A stretch of DNA of 10,523 nucleotides from the NCBI GenBank assembly GCA_031270925.1, contig JAISWY010000411.1:1-10523 (forward strand), in the 5' to 3' direction. Of this stretch, positions 1 to 8,400 are shown piece by piece. The translations under genes and the position numbers were made by a program. The first letter of the stretch is position 1, and each line of letters starts with the position of its first letter. The notes beneath the pieces were generated by a model, which saw nothing but the letters and a program-made list of their open reading frames with translations, ran no database searches and had not been told where the DNA came from. Source of the stretch: Candidatus Symbiothrix sp. (GTDB lineage: Bacteria; Bacteroidota; Bacteroidia; Bacteroidales; Azobacteroidaceae).

Positions 1-655
1 CGGTTGTGGCGGCGGCAAATGCGGGGGTTAATGTTCCCGGAGTAACGGTTAGACTGTTTAATGTGGCGTCTTCGTCGGGATCTACCGTTATACAATTATT
101 GGGATCGGCCACTAACTGAACGTTGTCCATATAATATTTTGTATCCTTCTCAGATTTTATGCCAATTCCAAGATAAAATGTACCTGTTTTTCCTTTTATC
201 GTCGTATTTAACGTTGATATATCAATTGAACGTTCAGCCCAAGCAGAAGTAATGTTTGTCGTAGGATTACTGTTATGCACCTCCGTCCAATTTGTCCCAT
301 CATCGGAAACAGCAATAATTGTATTTTTTCCATATAAGTCATTGTTTACTTTTAGAAGTTGAAATTTCAGTGTTGTGAAAACGTCCTCAAAAGTTTTTCC
401 AGCAGGAAGATCTATAAGAAATTTTACAACAGCTGTAGCAAAAGCCTCAGGTAGTTCAACTTGTATGCAAGTATTACTTGTATTTATTCCATTAGTAACT
501 GTATTTGTTACAGTTGTTATCGTTACTTTATTTCCAGAATAACTTCCACTTTCAAAATCAAACACTATATCGCAATCGCTTTGCGCATAAACCCTAACCT
601 CTTGGGTAAACAGGCAAAAAACAGCCAGTAACACCCCATAAATAATCTTTTTCAT
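1..655 (-). CDS. Secreted beta-sandwich protein with start of a cadherin-like repeat (partial, C-terminus beyond window)
   Basis: The frame opens at an ATG at 655-653 and stays open for 218 codons to the window edge, so the C-terminus is missing. Residues 1-25 form a type I signal peptide (MKK start, hydrophobic core, cleavage likely after VYA before QS) with no lipobox Cys. Residues 27-185 look like a beta-sandwich of the carbohydrate-binding type: FDFESGSY near the start, SDDGTNW at about 117-123, and YYMDNVQLV at about 174-182, the usual last strand of such jelly rolls. From residue 198 the text LNSLTVTPGTLTPAF matches the opening of the cadherin-like beta-sandwich family (PF12733), often found in multidomain Bacteroidota surface proteins. 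It starts 16 nt after the GH10 stop and is probably the fifth gene of the xylan operon. Bases 121-600 are about 33% G+C, well below the neighbours. A catalytic or type IX sorting domain may lie outside the window; the enzymatic role, if any, is unknown. Confidence 0.85.
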   Translation of the reverse strand, partial: MKKIIYGVLLAVFCLFTQEVRVYAQSDCDIVFDFESGSYSGNKVTITTVTNTVTNGINTSNTCIQVELPEAFATAVVKFLIDLPAGKTFEDVFTTLKFQLLKVNNDLYGKNTIIAVSDDGTNWTEVHNSNPTTNITSAWAERSIDISTLNTTIKGKTGTFYLGIGIKSEKDTKYYMDNVQLVADPNNCITVDPDEDATLNSLTVTPGTLTPAFAAATT

Positions 656-671
656 CTTTTTTTATATTTAT

Positions 672-2393
672 TTATTTATTAATAATTAATTCATTCGCTG
701 TTTTACCGGTAATACCTTCAATAAAGCCTCTGTAAGCCGATTTGCGGTTGTATTTATTGTCCCACAAACAAGGTGCGTCGTCTGTCAGCCAATTCACATG
801 TTCGTCGGCATTATCCGAAATGCACCAAAGCGTGATGCCGTATTGTTGCGCTTTCGGAATGATTTCGCGATACAGGGCGGCTACTTGGCGATACATCTCC
901 GTTTGTTCGGCCAAGCGCGCCGGTTCGGGCGAGGCCGTGCCTACTTTAATATCCAATTCCGAAATTTTGATTTGCTTGCCCGTGGCGGCCAAAAGGCGGA
1001 ACATTTCCCCAATATTGTCTAAATCGCTGTTGTAGCTGATGTGCATTTGCGTGCCGATGCCATCGACCGTTTGTCCTTTACTTTCAATGTATTGCACATA
1101 CTCTATCAGTTTGCGGCATTTGTTCAAATTCGATTCCAGATTGTAATCGTTGATAAACAAAACATCATCGGGATTGCCTGCTGCACGCGCTAAACGGAAT
1201 GCTGTAACGGCGTAATCTTCACCCAGAAAATCCTGCCAATGGAAAGTGTCGCCGTCGTCGCCTTTTCCGTTGCCGTGACGAATGTCGGTTCCGTTGTCGT
1301 TAATCGGTTCGTTTACAACGTCCCAGGCATCGACGCGATGCTTGTAATGGCCGACCATTTCGTTAATCCATTGTGTTAAAGCAGCTTCGACAATTTCGGC
1401 TTTGCGCTCGGCCGATTTTTCAACGGCTATCGGATCGGTATTTACGGATGCCGGAACTACTGCAATATGCTCCACATCAATGAAATAAGTAACTTCGGGC
1501 AAATAACCCAAATCGAAATTCAATTGCAACTCGTCGGCATTGACGGTAATATTGAAACGGATTTGTTTCCAATTGTTGCCCGTCGTGAAACTTTCGACCG
1601 CACTGCCCGTGCCGTAATCTAAATAGGGATATTGATTCGACGAGCCTTTTTCAAACGAAATTCGCCCTTTTCCGCTTTTATTCGAACGGATGAAAAATGA
1701 AACGGTATATTGCTGTGCATCTTCGACCGGAATCACCGGCGAACGAAGTTGCAAATTGTATGCTTGCGACGAAGATGTGCTGGAAATCATCTGCAAGGCT
1801 TTTCCGTCTTTCATGCCTTCGTTCTCAACGATTGTGATGCCCGCGCCCTGATTCGTCTTACTCCAAGCTGTAAAGGATGCATCCTTTAAACCGCTTAAAT
1901 CCAATAAATTATGTGCTGAAAGATCGGTCGCTTCAAATTCGTCGGGAGCAATCAGGCCGCGCAGGTATTCGCCGTTTTGATTCTGATGCCAAGCCAAAGC
2001 ATGACCGAACAAAGCCATTTCTTGCGGCAAACGTTCGATAAATTGATCAACCGCCGTAAAACGCAATTGCCCGTCGGAACCAACCATCGGGCCGTGTTTC
2101 ATGTGATAACCCGCAGTGGCTGCATCGAAATTTTCGTTTGCAATGTTGCGGATATTTTCTTTCGTCATGTAAAGTTCTATGTCGATACCGATACCAAGCG
2201 GGAAATCGGCGTATTCTTTCAATGCTCCCAATGCAAGCAATTGCTCATCAGGCGTTAATGGAATTTCGGAAACATCAATCGGCTCGCCGTAGGGACGGTC
2301 GTTCCATTCCATTTTTTCGTTGTAGCACGATTGAAAGCCAATCAATGCGCAGAGGACAGTGAATAGTGAAAAATATTTTATTTCGGATTTCAT
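672..2393 (-). CDS. Family GH10 endo-1,4-beta-xylanase lipoprotein with a carbohydrate-binding module inserted in the catalytic barrel
   Basis: This 573-residue protein should hydrolyse internal beta-1,4 bonds of xylan (EC 3.2.1.8) with retention. Residues 1-23 are a lipoprotein signal ending FQSC; acidic residues follow, consistent with surface display. The GH10 barrel starts near residue 50; GHALAWHQNQ (130-139) is the conserved third-strand substrate-binding motif. The barrel is then interrupted at about 152-316 by a CBM4/9/22-type beta-sandwich (from NLLDLSGLKD to YFIDVEHIAVV) and resumes with the acid/base Glu362 in WDVVNEP. FINDYN follows at 413-418, H451 in TQMHIS, and the nucleophile Glu479 in KISELDIKV. 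All key catalytic residues are present, so it looks active. The same insert arrangement is known from Prevotella Xyn10C and Bacteroides xylan-PUL GH10 enzymes. It lies 15 nt after the glycan-binding protein gene and ends 16 nt before the next gene. Family assignment is very firm; xylan as substrate follows from family and neighbours. Confidence 0.97.
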   Translation of the reverse strand: MKSEIKYFSLFTVLCALIGFQSCYNEKMEWNDRPYGEPIDVSEIPLTPDEQLLALGALKEYADFPLGIGIDIELYMTKENIRNIANENFDAATAGYHMKHGPMVGSDGQLRFTAVDQFIERLPQEMALFGHALAWHQNQNGEYLRGLIAPDEFEATDLSAHNLLDLSGLKDASFTAWSKTNQGAGITIVENEGMKDGKALQMISSTSSSQAYNLQLRSPVIPVEDAQQYTVSFFIRSNKSGKGRISFEKGSSNQYPYLDYGTGSAVESFTTGNNWKQIRFNITVNADELQLNFDLGYLPEVTYFIDVEHIAVVPASVNTDPIAVEKSAERKAEIVEAALTQWINEMVGHYKHRVDAWDVVNEPINDNGTDIRHGNGKGDDGDTFHWQDFLGEDYAVTAFRLARAAGNPDDVLFINDYNLESNLNKCRKLIEYVQYIESKGQTVDGIGTQMHISYNSDLDNIGEMFRLLAATGKQIKISELDIKVGTASPEPARLAEQTEMYRQVAALYREIIPKAQQYGITLWCISDNADEHVNWLTDDAPCLWDNKYNRKSAYRGFIEGITGKTANELIINK

Positions 2394-2408
2394 AACTGTA
2401 AATTTAAA

Positions 2409-3737
2409 TTATTCAACATTCGTTTCTTCGTCGGCGTAATCGCTGTACGCAGGCGTTTCCAAGGTTACGATGCGCATATTGTCGAAGTAAATCACTGCGT
2501 CGGTTGCTTCGGCGGCTACATCGTTGTAGGCGTCGTTATCGAACCACGGCCCCCATTGATTGTATTTGTCGCTCACGGCGGTTTGTACAATCGTCATTAC
2601 GTCGGCAAATGTTCCGTCTTTCCAATCGTCGCTGTCGCTGAACGGCAAGGTAATCGTGAACCAACAGCCGGGATTTTCAAACGGAATGCGTTTTCCGAAC
2701 GATTCCCAAGGCGCATACAACATACAGTAACGATTTGTACCCCAACCGTCGGCGACAACTATGCGGATGTAGCCTGAGTTCCATACGCCTTCCACGTAAA
2801 TATCCATCTGCACGGCCACTTCACTACAGGGCGTGCTGCCCGGAATCAAGGGATTGAGAATTTCGCCCCACATATTTTGCTTCGCCCAATAATAAGCGAC
2901 TTTCGGCGCATCGGCGGCGATGGTATTGCCGGGCGTATTCAGCGAACGGTAAGTTCCCTGCGATTTGGGACCGACGCCTTCCGTTGGAATTTTGGCGCTC
3001 AAATTTTCGGAAATCGTTCCGCCGCTCCAACTTTGATTGTTCACATCATCGAAATTATGCACAACGTGTTTTTTACAATTGAAATAAGCGGGGGAATAGG
3101 CGCCGCCGTTGGCTCCCAAAACCAATATCGAGCCACCGTCTTCCGAGACGCCTTCGGGAACGATTGCCTTGCACCATTTCCCGTCTTCTTCATCAAACGT
3201 AATGCCTTCGTTTACAGTTATATCGCCGGGAAAAACAATGCTTGTAATATCAATCAAACCGCTTCCGTAAATGGTAATTTCTTCGCCGGCTTGCGGCAAA
3301 GTGTGCGAAATATTCGTGATACTCGGCGCTGATTCGCGAATCTCAAACGGATAAGTGTAATTCAGATTTGCTTTTTTCAGAACGATGGTGTTGCGCACAT
3401 CGTCGTCGGCGTCGGTAGTAGGCGCTGTACTTGGAACTCTTACTATCAATGAGTTATCGCTCAACAAAGTAGGATTTGCGTAAGCGCTTTCGCCGTTGAT
3501 ATACACCGATTTCACACCGAAAAATCCTTTGCCTTCCAAGCGAATCAATTGTCCCAAGCGGGCAAATGTTACGGTTCTGTCCGTTACATCGTCGTCGCCG
3601 TCTTGCAAATGCACGGCGGTAATTTCCATCGGATTGTCGTTGTTTTCAAAACGCGGGTCTTTTTCTTCGCAGGCGGAAAAAATCAATATTCCCGTCAAAC
3701 AAAGAGCGAAAAAGCCGAAATTTATTTTGTTTTTCAT
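2409..3737 (-). CDS. Surface glycan-binding lipoprotein with IPT/TIG domains (XusE / SGBP-B type)
   Basis: This 442-residue non-catalytic protein probably holds xylan chains at the cell surface. Residues 1-23 are a lipoprotein signal ending FSAC, followed by EEKDP, an acidic stretch like Bacteroidota surface-export signals. Two immunoglobulin-like IPT/TIG domains follow at about 38-133 (LGQLIRLEGKGFFGVKSVYI) and 137-220 (PSITNISHTLPQAGEEITI, then YGSG). The C-terminal half (about 224-425) is an aromatic-rich beta-sandwich with many Trp (W237, W284, W290, W319, W332, W344, W395, W398) and ends YFDNMRIV. It resembles the glycan-binding domain of SGBP-B proteins (PF18329, defined on a xyloglucan-binding protein) and the XusE proteins of xylan loci. 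Its place after susD and before the GH10 gene is the standard one. The start at 3737 gives a good signal peptide, and an AAGGAAAG stretch lies 6 nt upstream. The ligand is inferred from the adjacent xylanase, not read directly from the sequence. Confidence 0.92.
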   Translation of the reverse strand: MKNKINFGFFALCLTGILIFSACEEKDPRFENNDNPMEITAVHLQDGDDDVTDRTVTFARLGQLIRLEGKGFFGVKSVYINGESAYANPTLLSDNSLIVRVPSTAPTTDADDDVRNTIVLKKANLNYTYPFEIRESAPSITNISHTLPQAGEEITIYGSGLIDITSIVFPGDITVNEGITFDEEDGKWCKAIVPEGVSEDGGSILVLGANGGAYSPAYFNCKKHVVHNFDDVNNQSWSGGTISENLSAKIPTEGVGPKSQGTYRSLNTPGNTIAADAPKVAYYWAKQNMWGEILNPLIPGSTPCSEVAVQMDIYVEGVWNSGYIRIVVADGWGTNRYCMLYAPWESFGKRIPFENPGCWFTITLPFSDSDDWKDGTFADVMTIVQTAVSDKYNQWGPWFDNDAYNDVAAEATDAVIYFDNMRIVTLETPAYSDYADEETNVE

Positions 3738-3756
3738 ATTTCTTTCCTTATTAATA

Positions 3757-5424
3757 TTATTCGAATAAATCGGTTATTTTTGATTCTGTGAACGAGTATG
3801 GAATCGCTGGCTGAGCTTGGCTCAACAAGGGATTTTTGGCAATTTCCGATTCGGGTATCGGCAGAAGCAGGCGTTCGGGCGTTGCCGGCGCTACATCGTG
3901 CGAAGCTGCATTGTCGCTCGGCGTAATCGTAAAATCAATCGGATCGAAAGCGTATTCTTTTTCGCGTTGCTGGTCGTTCAGGTAATTCAAAACTTCCTGT
4001 TGTTGATAATAGGCGCGACGTAGCAAATCGTACCAATATTGTCCTTCCATCGCCAATTCTACGCGGCGTTCGTATTGAATATCTTTGTAAGTAATTTTAT
4101 CCGTGATGGCGGGCAAATCTTTGGTTCGCGTGCGGACTTTGTTGAAATATTTCAGCGCTTCCGCATTGTCCGTTGAGGCATTATTACCCAGAATCGCTTC
4201 TGCATAAAGCAGATACACATCGGCCAAACGAAGCATGTACGTATTTAAAGCGGAATTCATGCGCGATACTTTATTGTCGTTGTCTTTGGCGGAACCGACT
4301 ATGCCTTTTTTGACATTGGCCATGTTGTGCGCCGTATTATCGACTGTCAGTCCGCCGTTAGCCGTATTGATTTCGGGATAGAAATCGCCTTTGCCCATCC
4401 AAGTGGCTTTCCGGCGTGTTTGGTCGCGATTGTCGTAAAAATTCATCATATCCATCGACGCAACCGCCCATTTTCCCCAATCGGTATCATCGCCGGTAAT
4501 GAGTGTAGAATAAGCGAAGTAAGCCTGCTGCGTATTGGTTACGCCGTAATCGCCGTTGGGAATCCATTGTAAGGCAAAAAGCGATTCGACATTGTTGTTA
4601 TTTTGAATTTTGAACAATTCGGCGTAATTGTCAAGCAATTGATATTGAGCGCTTTCGCAAACGATTTTTGCCGCTTTCGCCGCCAAATCCAAATATTCCT
4701 GCGAACGGATGCCGCTGTTTACGCCATTGCCTTTCAAGCCGGCCATCGAAAGATAGGCTTTGGCCAACATTCCAAAAGCGGAATAGCGGGTTAAACGTCC
4801 CGATGCGGCGGTTTCCGGCAGGTATTTGGCGGCAAATTCCAAATCGCGAATGGCAAATTCCATCACATCCAAACTTTGGGTTTTGGATACCAAATAATTG
4901 TCGATCAACTTGCTTTGGTCTTCATAGACCACCACATCGCCCCAAAGGGAAGCCAAATACCAATAAGCGGTTCCGCGCATGAAACGGGCTTCACCGGTAG
5001 CCGCGTTTTTCTGCTCGTCGCTTACGTTTTTAGCGAAATCGCGGATGTTAGTAATGACGTTATTCGATTGTGCGATAACATTATAGAACGATTGCCACGC
5101 CGATCCCAGCGAGCCGGTCAATTGCGTTTCGGTAAACGTAACATAAGCCGTAATGTAGTCGTTGCTTTTGTCGGAATAGGGCGAAAAAAGATTGTTGCTT
5201 CGTCCGTCGCCCAAACCGTAGAAAAATTTGTCGTTGAAATCGAACCATACTTGATTGTACAGCGGGCCGGTGGCTGCTAATAAATCTTCGGGCGATTGGA
5301 AAAAATTGTCCAAAGTGTTCCGGTCGTTCGGAGCATAATCCAGAAAATCATCGCAAGCGCCGAACAGACAAGCGGTAACGAGCAATATTGCCGTGAAAAT
5401 TCCTTTGTTATTTTTAGTTTTCAT
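3757..5424 (-). CDS. SusD/RagB-family nutrient-binding outer-membrane lipoprotein
   Basis: This 555-residue protein is the surface lid and glycan-binding partner of the SusC-like channel encoded just upstream. I chose the ATG at 5424: it follows the SusC stop by 10 nt and gives a lipoprotein signal ending LFGAC (Cys24), whereas an in-frame start at 5490 would overlap susC and spoil the signal. Acidic residues follow the Cys (CDDFLDYAP), as usual in this family. The helical N-terminal SusD domain has GEARFMRGTAYWYLASLWGD at 144-163. The C-terminal RagB/SusD domain has MLRLADVYLLYAEA at 397-410, YFNKVRTRT at 426-434, ERRVELAMEGQYWYDLLRR at 452-470, and LLPIPESEIAKNPLLSQ near the end. Length is normal and no residues appear lost. 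Translation is probably coupled to susC. Binding of xylo-oligosaccharides is inferred from the GH10 gene in the same operon. Confidence 0.97.
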   Translation of the reverse strand: MKTKNNKGIFTAILLVTACLFGACDDFLDYAPNDRNTLDNFFQSPEDLLAATGPLYNQVWFDFNDKFFYGLGDGRSNNLFSPYSDKSNDYITAYVTFTETQLTGSLGSAWQSFYNVIAQSNNVITNIRDFAKNVSDEQKNAATGEARFMRGTAYWYLASLWGDVVVYEDQSKLIDNYLVSKTQSLDVMEFAIRDLEFAAKYLPETAASGRLTRYSAFGMLAKAYLSMAGLKGNGVNSGIRSQEYLDLAAKAAKIVCESAQYQLLDNYAELFKIQNNNNVESLFALQWIPNGDYGVTNTQQAYFAYSTLITGDDTDWGKWAVASMDMMNFYDNRDQTRRKATWMGKGDFYPEINTANGGLTVDNTAHNMANVKKGIVGSAKDNDNKVSRMNSALNTYMLRLADVYLLYAEAILGNNASTDNAEALKYFNKVRTRTKDLPAITDKITYKDIQYERRVELAMEGQYWYDLLRRAYYQQQEVLNYLNDQQREKEYAFDPIDFTITPSDNAASHDVAPATPERLLLPIPESEIAKNPLLSQAQPAIPYSFTESKITDLFE

Positions 5425-5434
5425 ATTGATCGAT

Positions 5435-8400
5435 TTAAAAAGTGATGTTAATACCTGCCGTATAAATGCGCGGGGAAGGATAGCGAGCATTGTCGATACC
5501 GGTCAGCAGCGCATTTTGATTCATGGAACCGATTTCGGAATCGTAGCCTTTGTATTTCGTCCACGTATAAACATTTTGCAGATTGGCGTAAATCCGTACA
5601 TTTTCGAGGTATATCTTGGAAATCCACTTTTTGGGAAGCGTATGGCCCAGCGAAATGTTTTGCAAACGCAGATAAGAGCCGTCTTCCACAAAGCGGTCGG
5701 AGATGCGGTAATTATCGTTGGCGTCGGAAGAAGTCATGCGGGGCATCAGCGGATCGCCGCCGACTACATGCGCCGTTTTAAAATCGCTGCCTTCGACACG
5801 AGCAAAGCCGGTTGCGCGGATATTCAGGTTGGATGATTCGCTCGGATCGTCTGTCCACCGGCGAATCCAGTTGAAAACGTCGTTGCCATACGAACCGTTG
5901 AAATAAATGCTTAGGTCGATGTTTTTGTAGGAAAACGTATTTCCGAAACCGTAGGTGAATTTCGGTTCGGGATTGCCGATGTATGTTAAGTCGTTTTCGT
6001 CAATCACGCCATCGGGAAGGCCGTCGGGTCCGCTGATGTCTTCAAAAATATAGTCGCCGATCCAAATTCCGCTTGTGCCGATGCTCGAACCTTTCGGACG
6101 AGGCGTTTCGCGAACAACGCCGCTGGCATCCTTGTAATAAAAATCGGTAGCCGAATCGAATCTTCCGATGACTTTGTATCCGAAGAATTGGGCAATTGCT
6201 TGGCCTACTGCCGTGCGAGTGATGGTTTGTTCTTCGGCTCCACGCGCTAATTTTACATCCAAATGGCCGGTTGGCGATTCGAGCGAAAGCACTTTGTTGC
6301 GGTTGAGCGAAAAGACGAGATTGGTGTTCCATGAAAAATCTTTCGTTTCGATGTTGCGCGTATTCAAGGCAATTTCGAGACCTTTGTTTTCGAGCGAGCC
6401 GATATTTTTCCAAGGCGCCGTCTGGAAACGGTAATCGTTGGACGGATCTTGCGAAGTACCTAAATAAGCGGGTAATTGCACGCTCAACAGCAAGTTATCC
6501 GTTTTTTTGTAATATGCGTCGAAGACGATTTCGATACGGTTTTTTAAAATACTCAAATCGAAACCGAGGTTGGAAGCGTCGGTCGTTTCCCATGTTAAAT
6601 CGGGATTGGCGGTGTTGCTTGCCACTTGTCCTGTACCCCAAGGCGTTGCTACACTACGCAAAGTGGCTGTAAATGCATAATCGGGAATGTTTTGATTGCC
6701 GACTTTTCCCCAGCCCAAGCGAAGTTTCAAATTGTCGATCGTTTCGACGTTTTTCATAAATTCTTCGCCGGAAACGCGCCATGCCAATGCTGCCGAGGGG
6801 AAAGTACCCCAACGACGGCCGCTGGCGAATTTGGAAGAACCGTCCCTGCGCACGGTCGCAGTCAGCAAATATTTGTCGCTGAAAGAATAAAACAATCGTC
6901 CGAAGAAAGACGACAAGGCGCTGCCGCCGCTACTGCCGTTGTTTCGAGCCGAATTAGGGTCGCCGGCCGCCAAATCGTGTGCATAATCGGTTAAGAATCC
7001 GTTGCGGTAAGCTTGTAGATATTCCCATGCGGAAGATTGGATTTCTTGTCCCAACATCAAATTAACGGACTGGATTTTATTGAACAAATGAGTGTAATTC
7101 AATACATTGCGTTGCGACCAATAGGTGCTGTATGACTTGGAACGCGTGGATTCGCGCACTTCGTTTACTATGGCTCCAAATTTGTAAGCGGGAGTGAATA
7201 AATAGGTATTGTTTATTCCGATTTCGCTTGAAAATTCGGATTTCAAAGTTAAGCCTTTCAAAATGCTTGCTTCCAAATAAAGGTTGCTCCGCGCCGCTGA
7301 GCGTTCATTCTTATTTTCTTTCATCAGCGCCAAGCCCAATGGATTAGGCTGATTGTTATTGGCGTCGCTTTCTTCGGGGCCGCCGAAAGTTCCGTCGATG
7401 TTCCGCGCTGCAATATTGGGACGGGAAAAGAGGGCTACATTAATTAAATTGCTGTTATTTCCGTCGGTTTGACCAACCGTGATCACTTGTTTGGCGTTGG
7501 TAATATTGAAATTTACGCCGGCTTTCAACCACGATTTCACTTCGGTATCTAAATTTCCCCGCAAACTCAAGCGTTGGAAGCCCGAACCGTAAGCGATACC
7601 GTCCTGATCGAGATAACCGGCGCCGATAGCATAATTCGTTTTCGCATTTCCGCCCGAAATCGACAAGTTGTGATTGTATGTCATGGCTGTCGTGAACAAT
7701 TCGTCTTGCCAGTCGGTTCCTTTTCCCAACAAATCGGGACGAACGAATGCGTCATTCAAGGGATAAGCCATCACTTCATTTCTATCGGCTTGATGATAAG
7801 CGTATTGCTGCAAAGTCAGCAAGGGTAGTTTTTTCGGCATGGTTTGCGCTCCGAAATAACCGTCGTAAGTGATTTTCGACGTACCTTCTTTTCCGCGCGT
7901 GGTGGTAATGATGATAACGCCGTTGGCTGCACGCGAACCGTAAATGGCGGTGGCCGAAGCGTCTTTTAAAATATCCATCGAAACCACGTCGGAAGGATTG
8001 ATGGAAGCAAGCGGATTTTCCAAACTCGATTCGGTGCTGCCGTCGATAACCACACCGTCGATCACATAAATCGGCTCGTTGGAAGCGTTCAATGAATTGA
8101 CGCCGCGAATGCGAATGGAAGTGCTGCTGCCCGGCATACCCGAATTTTGCATCACCTGCACGCCGGCCGCCCGTCCCTGTAAAACTTGGTCGATGGACGT
8201 CGGCACCGATTTGGCAATAGCGTCTGCCGAAACCGAAGCAATCGAGCCTGTCAGGTCGCTCCGTTTCATGGTGCCGTAACCGACTACCACTACTTCATCG
8301 AGCAACTTGGTATCTTCCTTTAATATTACAGAGATCGATTGACGGTTGCCGATTTCTACCGTTTGTGTTTGATAACCGATGAAAGAAAATGTTAATTTCC

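Noticed and set aside
61..252. Plus-strand open frame of 63 codons
   Set aside because: It lies opposite the truncated secreted protein, which has a signal peptide and domain-like sequence; the plus-strand product has none.
656..674. TAAA tandem units between the GH10 stop and the next start, considered as a phase-variable repeat
   Set aside because: Only about three short units are present in a 16-nt AT-rich gap; this fits an unstructured initiation region better than a contingency repeat.
2877..3332. Plus-strand open frame of 151 codons
   Set aside because: It lies wholly opposite the glycan-binding protein gene, shows no recognisable domain or signal, and the opposite strand encodes clear family motifs.
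3377..3610. Asp-rich loops (DGDDDVTD and DADDDV) in the first IPT/TIG domain as a novel calcium site
   Set aside because: Acidic loops at these positions are, as far as I recall, common in XusE-like relatives, and no defined calcium motif is formed.
5425..5490. In-frame upstream start for the SusD-like gene (22 extra residues beginning MLAILPR)
   Set aside because: It overlaps the susC 3' end, and the ATG at 5424 gives a clean lipoprotein signal with a 10-nt gap after the SusC stop.
5393..5836. Plus-strand open frame of 147 codons
   Set aside because: It overlaps antisense the SusC C-terminus and the SusD start, both well supported; its protein has no family features.
6042..6413. Minus-strand open frame of 123 codons in another frame inside the SusC gene
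   Set aside because: It is an out-of-frame shadow of the SusC barrel region and has no motif of its own.
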